Source: Shewanella sp. HN-41 (GTDB lineage Bacteria > Pseudomonadota > Gammaproteobacteria > Enterobacterales > Shewanellaceae). Taken from it: a stretch of DNA of 64,000 nt. This document shows, piece after piece, positions 1 to 8,678 of the stretch. Below the pieces are notes generated by a model, which did not search any database, was not told the DNA's origin, and was given only the letters and a program-made list of their open reading frames with translations. Each line of letters starts with the position of its first letter. The first letter of the stretch is position 1. Location of the stretch: positions 62,001 through 126,000 of the forward strand of contig NZ_AFOZ01000043.1 in NCBI RefSeq assembly GCF_000217915.1. The letters are read 5' to 3'. The translations under genes and the position numbers were made by a program.

Positions 1-1
1 C

Positions 2-208
2 GAAGTGAAGGTCAAGGCGATTGAAGATGATGTCATCGTAAACGACATCATTGTAAACAGAGGCAACTGTGAAAGCCTTTTCGAGAAAAAAGGTTTTCCC
101 AAACAGCTTAAATTTGGTCAATCTACTTCTGTCTCTTATGGAGGCTCGTGTGATCTAACGCAAGTTGACGTAGTAACCAATAATGGGAGCTGGACAGTTA
201 CCTACTGA
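2..208 (+). CDS. C-terminal part of a small hypothetical protein (5' end outside window)
   Basis: The frame is open from the first bases of the window to a stop at 206-208, so the gene probably starts upstream. A GTG at position 5 is the first possible start inside the window but has no visible ribosome binding site. The 68 visible residues contain two cysteines and alternating hydrophobic residues that suggest a small beta-rich protein. I recall similar short proteins of unknown function in enterobacteria and Shewanella but cannot assign a role. Confidence 0.5.
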   Translation, partial: EVKVKAIEDDVIVNDIIVNRGNCESLFEKKGFPKQLKFGQSTSVSYGGSCDLTQVDVVTNNGSWTVTY

Positions 209-249
209 GTTGACCTTAATCAGGCACAGGAGGTGTTAACCCCTTATGT

Positions 250-267
250 CGCCTAACTAATTAGGCG
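250..267. repeat. Perfect 7-bp inverted repeat hairpin
   Basis: CGCCTAA and TTAGGCG flank a 4-nt loop. The ends resemble attC R''/R' boxes (GCCTAAC, GTTAAC), but the element is far too short for an attC. It lies between the first gene and darG and has no following T-run, so it is not a typical terminator. Confidence 0.4.
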
Positions 268-332
268 TTAACTTTAGTACCTAAGTACAAGCCATCTTGA
301 AGAGTTAGAAGAACCCTATCCTGAAAAATGCA

Positions 333-354
333 TAAAAAATCCTCACTAAAGAGG
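333..354 (-). terminator. Possible terminator after darG
   Basis: Read on the minus strand, a short CCTC/GAGG stem (341-354) is followed by a run of six T. It lies about 35 bases beyond the darG stop codon. The stem is weak, so the call is tentative. Confidence 0.4.
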
Positions 355-389
355 CTTAATGTTATTGGGTCGCTTCAACGAACAACAAA

Positions 390-1451
390 TCAAACTTGTG
401 CTCTTAACTGCAGCCAACCTTGTTCACTTAAGCGTTCCCATGCTGCAAGAATATGAGCAGGTTTCATTGCAGCCTTTCTCGCATTCCAGCTATGAACCCG
501 CTTAACCAACTCTTCAGCAGACAGTGCAGTATCAGACTCTTGTGTCACAACCCAATGAACAGTTGACAGTAGTTCCATGCCGTTCTGAGACTCATACCCT
601 TCAATTAGCTTAGCAACTTTATCAAAACGTTGCTTAGTCTCTGAGTGTTGCTCTAGGAAACCTAAAGCCTCCTTGGCGGCATCATCTTTGAGATCTATAG
701 GTGTCTCTGGTTTATTCAAACCATCGGCATAACCCGAAATAAAGTGGCCTTCCATCTTATCGAGTACGTGACGGAGTACATCAGCGTAAGGCCCATAATG
801 ATGTTTTTTAAAAACAACCTTATTCAATGGCTCGCCTACCACTGTCAAAAAGTAAACTAACTTTTGCACTTCAAGTAATGACAATCTGTAGCCAAAACCT
901 GTAGATACATAGCGATCGATCAAACCTAAAACTGCTGCTCTGCCAATTGTCATTCGTGGGCGACGAGTTTGATTAGGCATAAGCTCTGCACTAGGCGCTG
1001 TTTGTGGTGGATAAACGCGCCAATCAACATCAGGCAACTCAGCGAGCGAAGTCTGTATTACTTGCTCAACCTCATGCCAGGGCAAACCACCCAATCCACT
1101 GCCTAGGGCAGGAATAGCGACTGATTTTAGGCCAAGACGGCAAACTTCAGCTTTAAGGCTCTCCAAACCTGACTCTATGTATTCGAGCTTAGATTGGCCC
1201 TTCCAGTGCGCTTTAGTGGGAAAATTAATGATATAAAAAGGAGAATTGATTGAATCCAGAGAAACGGGCAGCACAGCACCTGTCACCAAAGACTTATCGT
1301 CACAGGCTTTTTTATATACTTTGAAGTTGTCAGGAAAGGCTTTTTTAAATTGCAACGCCAAGCCCTTACCCATCACGCCTACTGTGTTAACAGTATTGAT
1401 GATTGCATCAGCTTGATCGTGCAATATATTGCCTTTGTGATAAGTAATCAT
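390..1451 (-). CDS. darG: DarG, macrodomain antitoxin (DNA ADP-ribosyl glycohydrolase)
   Basis: DarG removes the ADP-ribose that its partner DarT puts on thymidine in single-stranded DNA, and its C-terminal half also binds and blocks DarT. The first ~150 residues are a macrodomain, with NTVNTVGVMGKG at 19-30, NFPTK at 75-79 and ALGSGLGGL at 114-122. Residues ~165-353 match the C-terminal domain usual in DarG (helix-rich, with the sequence KHHYGPYAD). The ATG at 1451 is chosen because GAGG lies five bases before it and the upstream stop of darT is only 9 nt away; the frame itself extends upstream to 1472. It is the second gene of a two-gene operon with darT. The family assignment is firm; activity is inferred. 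Confidence 0.9.
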   Translation of the reverse strand: MITYHKGNILHDQADAIINTVNTVGVMGKGLALQFKKAFPDNFKVYKKACDDKSLVTGAVLPVSLDSINSPFYIINFPTKAHWKGQSKLEYIESGLESLKAEVCRLGLKSVAIPALGSGLGGLPWHEVEQVIQTSLAELPDVDWRVYPPQTAPSAELMPNQTRRPRMTIGRAAVLGLIDRYVSTGFGYRLSLLEVQKLVYFLTVVGEPLNKVVFKKHHYGPYADVLRHVLDKMEGHFISGYADGLNKPETPIDLKDDAAKEALGFLEQHSETKQRFDKVAKLIEGYESQNGMELLSTVHWVVTQESDTALSAEELVKRVHSWNARKAAMKPAHILAAWERLSEQGWLQLRAQV

Positions 1452-1459
1452 TTTAACCT

Positions 1460-2068
1460 CTAGTAATACCACTGTGGCCGTACAATAACCTCAGGCTTAT
1501 GCTGTACAGCTTGTAGTAATACGCTCACTTCTTCTGCTACCGCTTGGGTCTTTACCCCGATTTGTCGGATAGTGTGCCATGCCACAGATTCGAATGCCAA
1601 AAATTCGGCCTGCTTCTCCTCTTTAAAGTCTGACCAATAGCGTTCATTAATGATCCGCTCTAAGTCCAATTCATTAATACGAGTGAAATCATCTATTTGT
1701 TCGGCATAATCCAAATCTGCATGTATATCGGTAAAAAAGCAATTATCGTTACTCAGTCGAATGGTCTCGATATCACTGATCAAATGTAATACGCGCTCTT
1801 GCCCACCTTGATAGTCATCATGGCCTTTATGGATCACAAATAACATCACGGAGCGAGGGCAAAAATTAAACGGTACATATTGCCCAATACTCCCACCAGC
1901 AGCCACATTCACAAGACGAACTAAACGGCGCTGCTTTATATGGCTATAGCCAATATTCTGGTTAACTAAACCAAGTTCAATGCGCTTATGATCGGACCAC
2001 AAGCATCCTTGGGTAAGAATGCTGAACAGATTATCAATGTGAGTGATATGAGATACTTTGACAGTCAT
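1460..2068 (-). CDS. darT: DarT, DNA ADP-ribosyltransferase toxin
   Basis: DarT uses NAD+ to ADP-ribosylate thymidine in single-stranded DNA, blocking replication; DarTG systems act in phage defence by abortive infection. The 202-residue length is usual. An N-terminal HITHIDNL resembles the NAD-binding start of the family. R51 and E155 (in KQAEFL) lie where the essential Arg and Glu of characterised DarT enzymes are expected, by eye alignment. The ATG at 2068 follows CAGG at good spacing; the longer reading from a TTG at 2080 has none. It is transcribed first, and its stop lies 9 nt before the darG start, so toxin and antitoxin are probably translated together. Confidence 0.88.
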   Translation of the reverse strand: MTVKVSHITHIDNLFSILTQGCLWSDHKRIELGLVNQNIGYSHIKQRRLVRLVNVAAGGSIGQYVPFNFCPRSVMLFVIHKGHDDYQGGQERVLHLISDIETIRLSNDNCFFTDIHADLDYAEQIDDFTRINELDLERIINERYWSDFKEEKQAEFLAFESVAWHTIRQIGVKTQAVAEEVSVLLQAVQHKPEVIVRPQWYY

Positions 2069-2133
2069 TTTTACCTGCAAATCAATTTATTGGCGTAAAC
2101 AAAGCGCTCTTGCCTTCTTACTCATAAGTCTAC

Positions 2134-2514
2134 TTACTTGGATTTACTCAGTAGCCCAATCAACAAGGCCCCTAATGCAGCACCCGCCACTAAAGTCCCC
2201 ACTTGAGAATCCTGGCTTCCTATTGCATTACTTCTTTGCTGGGCAACAACCCCAAACTGTTCAGCTTCTAACTTTCCTATCGTCGTGCAAACTCGTTGAA
2301 ATAGCTCTGAAGGACTAATTTTTAAAGCGTCAGCAACAAGAAAGACCTGATCAATAGAGAAGGTCGCCTTACCTCCTTCTAAGCGACTATAACTTGCCTG
2401 AGACAAGCCCATTCGATTTGCCACATCAATTTGCTCGATCCCCTTCTCTCGCCGAATGCTACTAACCACAGCTCCCATAACAGCAGAGTAAGTCGTTTGT
2501 TCGATATTTGTCAT
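2134..2514 (-). CDS. XRE-family repressor with a C-terminal membrane-type segment
   Basis: Residues ~13-75 form a Cro/CI-type helix-turn-helix (REKGIEQIDVANRMGLSQAS, then SRLEGGK), so this is a DNA-binding regulator. Residues ~106-122 are a glycine/alanine/leucine-rich hydrophobic stretch ending in SKSK, which looks like a tail anchor or glycine-zipper segment. That is unusual for a 126-residue XRE protein. It is divergent from the LRAT-type gene at 2623, and a perfect ATGCGTT-A-AACGCAT palindrome lies between them, so autoregulation and control of the neighbour are likely. It is also upstream of darT, 66 nt away on the same strand, and could influence that operon. Confidence 0.8.
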   Translation of the reverse strand: MTNIEQTTYSAVMGAVVSSIRREKGIEQIDVANRMGLSQASYSRLEGGKATFSIDQVFLVADALKISPSELFQRVCTTIGKLEAEQFGVVAQQRSNAIGSQDSQVGTLVAGAALGALLIGLLSKSK

Positions 2515-2555
2515 AAGGCTCTTGATTTCCTATGGAGAATACATTTAGCATTCAC

Positions 2556-2570
2556 ATGCGTTAAACGCAT
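2556..2570. promoter_or_regulatory. Palindromic operator in the XRE/LRAT divergent promoter
   Basis: ATGCGTTAAACGCAT is a perfect 7-bp dyad around one base. It is centred 50 bp from the XRE start and 60 bp from the LRAT-type start. Position and symmetry fit binding by the adjacent XRE dimer; the pairing is inferred. Confidence 0.55.
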
Positions 2571-2622
2571 ACAAATACTTTTGTTGGAATTGAATTCATT
2601 TTAACCACTATAGGAGGGGTTA

Positions 2623-3063
2623 ATGCATAAAGATACGAAAATGATGATAGGTGATCGAGTCTATCGCAGCAAGGGGGCTGTAATGCACGTAGGCGTTATA
2701 GTTAGTGAAAATTTAGTGGCACATAACTCGCCAGATAACAATGTGGAAGTGGTATCTATTGAACAATTCGCTCAAGGAAAAGAACTGAAATATCAGCGTT
2801 CAACGAAAGTGGACCCTGCCGCTTTGCTGAGTCAACTTGAGAAAATCAAAAATGAAAATAAACGTTATTGTCCGTTCAGCTTTAACTGTGAGCACTTCGC
2901 TAATAGGCTTCTAGGTGATAACAAAGGTTCTGGGCAACTGCTGGCAGTTGTTGCAATAGGTGCTTTAGGCCTTACAAGTAAAAACAAGTGGCTAGGTTTT
3001 TTAGCTGCAGGCTCTGTAGGCTTGGTTCTGTGCAACAGCCTTAGAAGCTATTCAACGACCTAA
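2623..3063 (+). CDS. LRAT-type (NlpC/P60 superfamily) protein with hydrophobic C-terminus
   Basis: The protein has the full catalytic pattern of the LRAT/H-REV107 branch of the NlpC/P60 superfamily: His22 and His34, twelve residues apart (HVGVIVSENLVAH), and Cys89 in NCEHFAN. Such enzymes are thiol acyltransferases, phospholipases or peptidases; the substrate here is unknown. Residues ~105-118 and ~123-137 are hydrophobic and could insert in a membrane. An AGGAGG sequence six bases before the ATG makes the start certain. It is divergent from the membrane-tailed XRE regulator. A second protein with the same H22/H34/Cys spacing lies at 17929 in the same island. A membrane-acting effector under XRE control is my inference. 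Confidence 0.75.
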   Translation: MHKDTKMMIGDRVYRSKGAVMHVGVIVSENLVAHNSPDNNVEVVSIEQFAQGKELKYQRSTKVDPAALLSQLEKIKNENKRYCPFSFNCEHFANRLLGDNKGSGQLLAVVAIGALGLTSKNKWLGFLAAGSVGLVLCNSLRSYSTT

Positions 3064-3120
3064 AGCAAAGAATGTGAGATGTTTGTGATTCGAGAGGCAA
3101 TACTTCTTGCCTGTAACCCT

Positions 3121-4017
3121 CTATGTTAAAGACTTCAGTGCCTCTTCGAATTTCAACACTATACGAGAATGCTCCGCGTGACTTCGGGTACGCATTTGGT
3201 CTGCCATATTCAGCCATAGATCGATAGCGGCACGGTGCCCAAATTTGTTAGTTTCAGGATCGACCCCCTCCAAATATTTATCAGGGTGTGAAATCAACTC
3301 TTCAATTGAAACACGACCTTTTACCTTCAACCGGAAAGCGTCTTGTGACCCATAATCGTAAACAGGCAATCTTTGCCCTTGCGCAACAGGCTCAAGCACT
3401 TTGGCTGCTACGTATGAACCATAAACGATCGCATACCTTCTCAGCATGGAAGCCAAATTTGCGGCCAAATAACCTCTACAGTGCCAGTAACAAATACGAT
3501 CATAATGGACTAATTCAAAACGATATATGGTTCGTTGATTAACCTCTCCCGCGGGAACAGATATCACCAACACCCCAGAGTCATCAGGATAAAATAAGTT
3601 ACTGCTGGTGGACATGTACAAGGTTGCCCGTAAAGGTAGATGCGATTCAAGTGCAATGCTTTTTAGATAGGCATCAAATCCTTGAGGATTTTTATAAAAG
3701 GAATGCGGTTCGTAAACCACATCACTAGCGCAATCCAACCAATCTCTATTGATACCAAAAAGCTGCGCCGCTTTTTCCATCAGATCAGAAGTTAACACCT
3801 TAGTGAGTGATTCTGCAGAGTGACAATCGGCAATGCTTAGACCGTGGCCAAAGAAATCGGGAATTTGACTTGCCTTTACGCCATGGGCATTGAATAAGGC
3901 AAGAAATCGGCTGGCAGGAGTCTCTGGTTCAGGTTGCTTTAAAAACTTTTTGACGTAATGGGCGACCTTTTCTGCAAATTGGAAACCTGTAAATAACTCA
4001 CTAATCCCTATAGCCAT
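3121..4017 (-). CDS. Uncharacterised protein with N-terminal HTH-like region
   Basis: This 298-residue protein is not one I can name. Residues ~30-90 (starting RFLALFNAHGV and containing RAAxLFGI-like AAQLFGINRDWLD) resemble a compact helix-turn-helix region that I have seen at the N-terminus of proteobacterial regulators and sensors of unknown function. The rest is mixed alpha/beta with no motif I recognise. The start at 4017 is chosen because GGGAG lies five bases upstream; the frame extends to a TTG at 4029. It stands alone between the LRAT-type gene (convergent) and the Septu-like nuclease gene. Confidence 0.6.
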   Translation of the reverse strand: MAIGISELFTGFQFAEKVAHYVKKFLKQPEPETPASRFLALFNAHGVKASQIPDFFGHGLSIADCHSAESLTKVLTSDLMEKAAQLFGINRDWLDCASDVVYEPHSFYKNPQGFDAYLKSIALESHLPLRATLYMSTSSNLFYPDDSGVLVISVPAGEVNQRTIYRFELVHYDRICYWHCRGYLAANLASMLRRYAIVYGSYVAAKVLEPVAQGQRLPVYDYGSQDAFRLKVKGRVSIEELISHPDKYLEGVDPETNKFGHRAAIDLWLNMADQMRTRSHAEHSRIVLKFEEALKSLT

Positions 4018-4192
4018 CATCACTCCCAAACTAACCAGTCCATCACTTAGTCTAATTTTACGTCCACTTCAAACTACAATAGTTGTCAGAGCTTACTCAT
4101 AGTGTTGTTCCACTCATGCAGTCATTAGCAAATAGACTGAACCAATAAAGAGCAATACATGTCAGTAAGGTAACTTCCTACAGCATGACGCC

Positions 4193-5044
4193 CTAACCAA
4201 CCAGTCTTGAAAGTTGCGGGTCGTTCCGTAACCAAATACACCATTTCGCTACAGCTGAAAGTTCAGACTCAGGTTTTGTTAGGCAAGCAATTTCACGCGC
4301 AGTGGATCTGACTCGCTCACGCGCAGCAGGAGAGTTACGTGCTTCCGCAAGAGCATTGTGATATTTGTTAATCAACTTTGAGGTTTTTTGCCAGACTTTA
4401 CGGCGTTCCTCTGACAAAACCTGATGTTCAGTAAGTTTCAATCTTTCTACCGTGCGTTTAACTCTCACGTATTCCCAACGGGGAATACCAGGAGCTGGCA
4501 CAGCCTTGCCTTCCTCGTCAAACGCTAGAAGTGTGACATCATACGCGTTGGTCGGGTCGAGAAAATGTTGATTTTCGTCGCCTTCGCAGCGGCGCGTGAA
4601 AGTAGAAACTGGTGAACCATAACGAAGAGGAAACCAAACACCTTTTTTACAATTAGGCACGGTGCCGGCTATTCGAAAATTCATGTAATCAAAAGCTAGC
4701 CACCAATAACCGTCGCGCTCTTGGCCTTTAACATTACGAGCAGCCTTTTTGGGTCGAAAATGCTCTACAGTTAAGTGTGAAGCAAGGTCGCGCGCCTCAG
4801 TGAACCAGCATTTTCCGCCCGATAGAGTTAATAACCAAGGTTTTAGTTTTCCCCAATGATTGTCGTGTTTATCAATCAAGCTATTACGCTCTTTGACACT
4901 TCCTGCAGCATCTAGTTTGGCAAGCTCATTAACCAAACGTGCTGACTCAGCTAACCACGCATCCCAATCGGCTTGAGTCCAACGAACATTGGCAGGCAAG
5001 TCAGTATCGGTCGGCAGTTTGTTTTCCAAGTCGATAAAAATCAT
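4193..5044 (-). CDS. HNH endonuclease, Septu PtuB-like
   Basis: A 283-residue nuclease of the HNH superfamily. The core is around residues 78-140: GGKCWFTEA (C79), VEHFRPKK (H95), then a GYWWLAFDYMNFRI segment with Asn122 and NCKKGVWFPL. The EHFRPK / YWWLAF pattern is what I know from PtuB of the Septu defence system and from retron-Ec78 effectors. It overlaps the ATPase gene by four bases (ATGA), so the two are translationally coupled and probably form one complex. It is the last gene of a long minus-strand operon that begins with an Mrr-like gene and a type I restriction system. Confidence 0.75.
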   Translation of the reverse strand: MIFIDLENKLPTDTDLPANVRWTQADWDAWLAESARLVNELAKLDAAGSVKERNSLIDKHDNHWGKLKPWLLTLSGGKCWFTEARDLASHLTVEHFRPKKAARNVKGQERDGYWWLAFDYMNFRIAGTVPNCKKGVWFPLRYGSPVSTFTRRCEGDENQHFLDPTNAYDVTLLAFDEEGKAVPAPGIPRWEYVRVKRTVERLKLTEHQVLSEERRKVWQKTSKLINKYHNALAEARNSPAARERVRSTAREIACLTKPESELSAVAKWCIWLRNDPQLSRLVG

Positions 5045-6678
5045 TCGCCAGCTTCCTCGCGCAGAATTTCGCTTATTATGTCATCGGCGATACGATCTTG
5101 TTCGGCTTGCTCTTCAGGTGTAAGTGTCGGTTTTCTGAATTTGCGGTGTTGGGCCATCTTGCGAACAAACAAAGCGTAATCTGGGTCGCGAAAATCGGCG
5201 GTCGAAAAGCCAAGATCGGCTAGCTCGGCAGAGAGCCTCGAAAGTTCAGCATCTTCTTCCGGCGTACGCGGTGACTTTACAAACAACTCATTGCGGCGGA
5301 ATAATCGACGTTCGGTTTCAATATCGAGTGTCGATGACAGGCCAAATAATTCACTTTTGAGCAACCCCGTAACCCCCATACCTTGCGGGTGTTCATCGGG
5401 TGATTCAATGACTGAACGATCACCGTGCTTGCGCAAAATATGTACCTGCTCACGCTTAAGACTACCCACCATCATCGGGTCGTGGGTGGTAATCAGAATT
5501 TGCGATTCGCCTTGTACCAGTGAATCTTTTTCGGAACTCAACACGCCTTCAATATCGTCGAAGTAGCGCAGTTTCCAGATGGGGTTTAAATGTGTGTCGG
5601 GCTCATCTAACAAAAACAAACAATGATCTTCGCGGGTGATGCGCATTAAGCCCAATACAGTGAGCATTTGCAGCTCGCCTTCGGAGAGCTGTTTGAACTC
5701 AACATCGCCTCCGTGTCCCTTCGATTTTTTAACCGTAATGCGCACCTCCTCCAGCAAGTCACCGATATAGGCTGCTTCTACATAGCGGAAAAAGCGCTCA
5801 GGCGTCCCGACTTCCTCACCTAATTTTTTGAGCCTTTTATTGTCAGGAACAAACAAATAAAGCAGCTCTTGCTTTTCAGGGCGACGGCGAAAATCAATGG
5901 CAGCCAGTCGCGTTTCCTGAACGGGCGCCCAGGCGATCTGCCACAGCTTGTCGAGAAATCCATTCACGACTGTTCCACGTCTAAACCAAAAACGTGGATC
6001 ACCTAGCTCAATGTCTTTCTCATCCAGATCGCGCGCTGAATATGGCTTCTTCAGAACGAACAGCGCGGACTCTATGGCTTCGATATTCAAATTGCTTAGT
6101 AACTTCTTGAATACCGGATCATCGGATAACAAACAAGCTAACAACACCAATTGGCTATGACCGCCACGACAGTAAAAGAGCCTGCGCATTAAGTCATCAT
6201 CATCTTGCCGCAGTAATTGCTTATAGCGCTCTTGGTGGGTTCGAAATAGCGCCTCTATACGTTCATTCTTGCCCGAGTAATAAGCAAAAACATGTGACGG
6301 TAAATATTCCCTCGCATGTTTTACAAGAAATCCTTGGGATTCGCTTTTACCATCCACCCAGACATAGGGGCGTTTTTGTTTCGCGGTATCGGCCTGAATA
6401 CGCACGATATGGCCGCGAATTTCATATTCCAAGGTGTAATCAAACGCCGCTTCTCGGTCGAGGTCTACATCACGGAACAGGGTAATCAGCGCTTCGATTA
6501 AATTGGATTTGCCAGTTCCATTCTGGCCAATCAGCGCATGACTACGAATGCGTTTTGCAGGTGTACTGTCTGTTGCGTCGGCTGGTGTGCCTGAAACTGG
6601 TTCCAGCTCGCTGGCAAAACTCACTTCTAGATTGCGCAGGTTACGAAACTGCGGAATGGCTAAATATCGAAGCTGCAT
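5041..6678 (-). CDS. ABC/SMC-type ATPase, Septu PtuA-like
   Basis: A 545-residue ATPase with a split ABC fold: Walker A GQNGTGKS at 51-58, signature LSEGE at 331-335, Walker B LFLLDEPD at 354-361, and the switch His399 in TTHD. This is the architecture of PtuA, OLD-like and RecF-like defence ATPases. With the overlapping HNH gene it makes a PtuA/PtuB-type pair. It starts 11 bases after the hsdS stop codon, inside the restriction operon, and no reverse transcriptase is nearby, which argues against a retron. What would activate it is unknown. Confidence 0.78.
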   Translation of the reverse strand: MQLRYLAIPQFRNLRNLEVSFASELEPVSGTPADATDSTPAKRIRSHALIGQNGTGKSNLIEALITLFRDVDLDREAAFDYTLEYEIRGHIVRIQADTAKQKRPYVWVDGKSESQGFLVKHAREYLPSHVFAYYSGKNERIEALFRTHQERYKQLLRQDDDDLMRRLFYCRGGHSQLVLLACLLSDDPVFKKLLSNLNIEAIESALFVLKKPYSARDLDEKDIELGDPRFWFRRGTVVNGFLDKLWQIAWAPVQETRLAAIDFRRRPEKQELLYLFVPDNKRLKKLGEEVGTPERFFRYVEAAYIGDLLEEVRITVKKSKGHGGDVEFKQLSEGELQMLTVLGLMRITREDHCLFLLDEPDTHLNPIWKLRYFDDIEGVLSSEKDSLVQGESQILITTHDPMMVGSLKREQVHILRKHGDRSVIESPDEHPQGMGVTGLLKSELFGLSSTLDIETERRLFRRNELFVKSPRTPEEDAELSRLSAELADLGFSTADFRDPDYALFVRKMAQHRKFRKPTLTPEEQAEQDRIADDIISEILREEAGE

Positions 6679-6689
6679 ACGTTATCCTT

Positions 6690-8678
6690 TTAGCTCGCGG
6701 CCTTCTCGCGCATTTCGGCGGGTTCGGGTTCCAGCAACCAACCGTGGGCGACTTCGGTTTTTAACTGGGCGTAAAAAGCATCTATCTCACCACCAAAACG
6801 CTGCCATAAATCTTTGGCGCTCATCTCGCCGTTATGGCGGGCCAAAATAGTGGCCAGCGGGGCCTGGGCTTTCACATCGGGTGGCGTGCCTAAACGAACC
6901 GGTGCGACAAGTTCGGTTTGTGGGGTTTTCATAGGTTCCTCTTCTTGTTCGATGGCGATGCCGGTGAGGGCGGAGACAGCTGCTGTTGCTAGGCGCTCAG
7001 AGCTTTTGCTTTTTTCATTGCGCAACCCCTCTAGTTGATCGCAGATATTCATTAGCTCATCTAAGCGAATAACAATTTTTTCCTGCTCTTCAATTGGTGG
7101 AACAGGAATTAACGTTTCTTTAATTTTTCTTACATTGAGATTAGGTTGCGGACCTCCTTCAGCTTGTTCGCGTATCTCGTCGTATATTTTTTCAAAGAAA
7201 TATTTTATAAATCGCTTCGTTCCCAAAGAAGCATCAAAGAATACAAGTGCGGCAACAGCTTGATTTGTTGCACCTGCGACAACAATTTCACTTATTTGAC
7301 CACGGGTTTTTCCCTGCCCATACATTGCCACAATAAGGCTTCCGGCTGGGAATATTTTGCAGTTGGTTTCCTTGAGTGCTTTGTCAGTAATGAAAGTTTC
7401 AGGCAGTCGAGCAATTTTTTCATTTGTTGCTGAACTTGTGTACCAAGGTGTACTGCCGCCGTAATAGCTATTTTCTGTTTTTGCTGGGGTGGCGCCGGTG
7501 CCAACATCTACCAAGTCCATGATTCTCGCCCACTTCCATCCTTTTGGAAGCACGTAAGGCAAATCATCTTGGTGAGGCATGGGTATAGCTGCGTTTGGCT
7601 TTAATACTTTAGATGAAATTAATGCCTGTCGTTCCGATGCAATCGCACTTAATAGTTCGTCTACTGGTGTATTGAATTCATTATTTTCAACCAAAAGACC
7701 GCGCATTCCCAAGTTCAATATGAGAGTGCGAAGTGCTCCTACATCCTCCGGCGCGGAAAACAATTGGCCGATGTTGGCTTGCAGGCGTTGCCAGCTTTCT
7801 TGCAGTTCGCGGGGGCTTTGGCTGGCGGCGACGGCTTGCAGGGTGGATTGGCGCAGGTGGTTTTGCAGGGTTCGGCGTTTTTTCTGCTGCGCTTCCAGCT
7901 GATCGCATAAAGCCATCAGCTCATCGACTTTGGCAACAATGCGGCTTTGTTCTTCGAGTGGTGGAAGAGGTATGGGAAGTGCTCTAACAGTAGTGGTATT
8001 TAATTCCACCTGCTGGGTTGTACCTGATACAAGTGAATCGGAATGCGACGGTTTAATGCGCAACTGCACCCATGGAGAAGCAATCACACACCAAAAATAA
8101 CGTGGCAAGCAATTCGCAAGCCGGATAACTGTCACATGTGAGTCTGCTACTGCAAGTTGTTCTTCTGCAGCCGAATAGATTGCAACTCGGCCAGCGGTTC
8201 CCGTGCCAGTTGAGTTCCAAAGTAAATCGCCTTCGCATAGGTAGCGCTCTTTACCATATGTCTGTAGCGACTCATCTGCTACATAACGCGCTGGTGTTAA
8301 ATCAAAGCCACTCCACTGAATACATTTTTGCGAAACGACGTAAGTAGAACTTTTATCTACGTATTTTGGTCCTTTACCCCGCTGGATATATTTGCAAAGT
8401 CTTTCCAAACGTTCCCATTTCCAGTGATCAGGAATAATGTACGGAATCTTCGACAATGGGGGCTGCATTCTGGTCGAGCGCAGCTTAAGCGCTTCTTCGT
8501 AAGCATTACGGAGATCATTAGCTTCTTTGATAGTCTCTTCTACAGACAGAACGGACTCACCCCGTTCCACTAGTCGCCCTGAAATTGCTAACTGCAAGAC
8601 TAACTCTCGAAGTTTGATTATCCCATTTGGTGCATTAGCAATATGGCCAAATTCGGCCAAAAAATGATTCGCGTCCAT
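6690..8678 (-). CDS. hsdS: Type I restriction-modification specificity subunit HsdS
   Basis: HsdS chooses the bipartite DNA target for the HsdM/HsdR complex. Two target-recognition domains are visible, each starting with a Y-x-(I/V)-L-P/IPDHWKW-like segment and ending in a PIPLPPLEEQ or PVPPIEEQ motif followed by a coiled-coil spacer. At 662 residues it is longer than usual; the last ~80 residues hold an extra winged-helix-like domain (SAKDLWQRFGGEIDAFYAQL). Its ATG overlaps the hsdM stop codon (TAATG), so it is translationally coupled to hsdM. The Septu-like genes follow directly. Confidence 0.92.
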   Translation of the reverse strand: MDANHFLAEFGHIANAPNGIIKLRELVLQLAISGRLVERGESVLSVEETIKEANDLRNAYEEALKLRSTRMQPPLSKIPYIIPDHWKWERLERLCKYIQRGKGPKYVDKSSTYVVSQKCIQWSGFDLTPARYVADESLQTYGKERYLCEGDLLWNSTGTGTAGRVAIYSAAEEQLAVADSHVTVIRLANCLPRYFWCVIASPWVQLRIKPSHSDSLVSGTTQQVELNTTTVRALPIPLPPLEEQSRIVAKVDELMALCDQLEAQQKKRRTLQNHLRQSTLQAVAASQSPRELQESWQRLQANIGQLFSAPEDVGALRTLILNLGMRGLLVENNEFNTPVDELLSAIASERQALISSKVLKPNAAIPMPHQDDLPYVLPKGWKWARIMDLVDVGTGATPAKTENSYYGGSTPWYTSSATNEKIARLPETFITDKALKETNCKIFPAGSLIVAMYGQGKTRGQISEIVVAGATNQAVAALVFFDASLGTKRFIKYFFEKIYDEIREQAEGGPQPNLNVRKIKETLIPVPPIEEQEKIVIRLDELMNICDQLEGLRNEKSKSSERLATAAVSALTGIAIEQEEEPMKTPQTELVAPVRLGTPPDVKAQAPLATILARHNGEMSAKDLWQRFGGEIDAFYAQLKTEVAHGWLLEPEPAEMREKAAS

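Noticed and set aside
250..270. attC site near the window start
   Set aside because: The GCCTAAC and GTTAAC boxes look right, but only 18 bases form the hairpin, far below the minimum attC length.
4193..6678. Retron of the Ec78 type
   Set aside because: The ATPase/HNH pair resembles the retron effector, but there is no reverse transcriptase gene in the region, so it is called Septu-like.
7292..8573. Several open frames opposite to hsdS
   Set aside because: They lie antisense to a clearly coding gene, have unusual amino-acid composition (Cys, Trp, Arg rich) and no ribosome binding sites.
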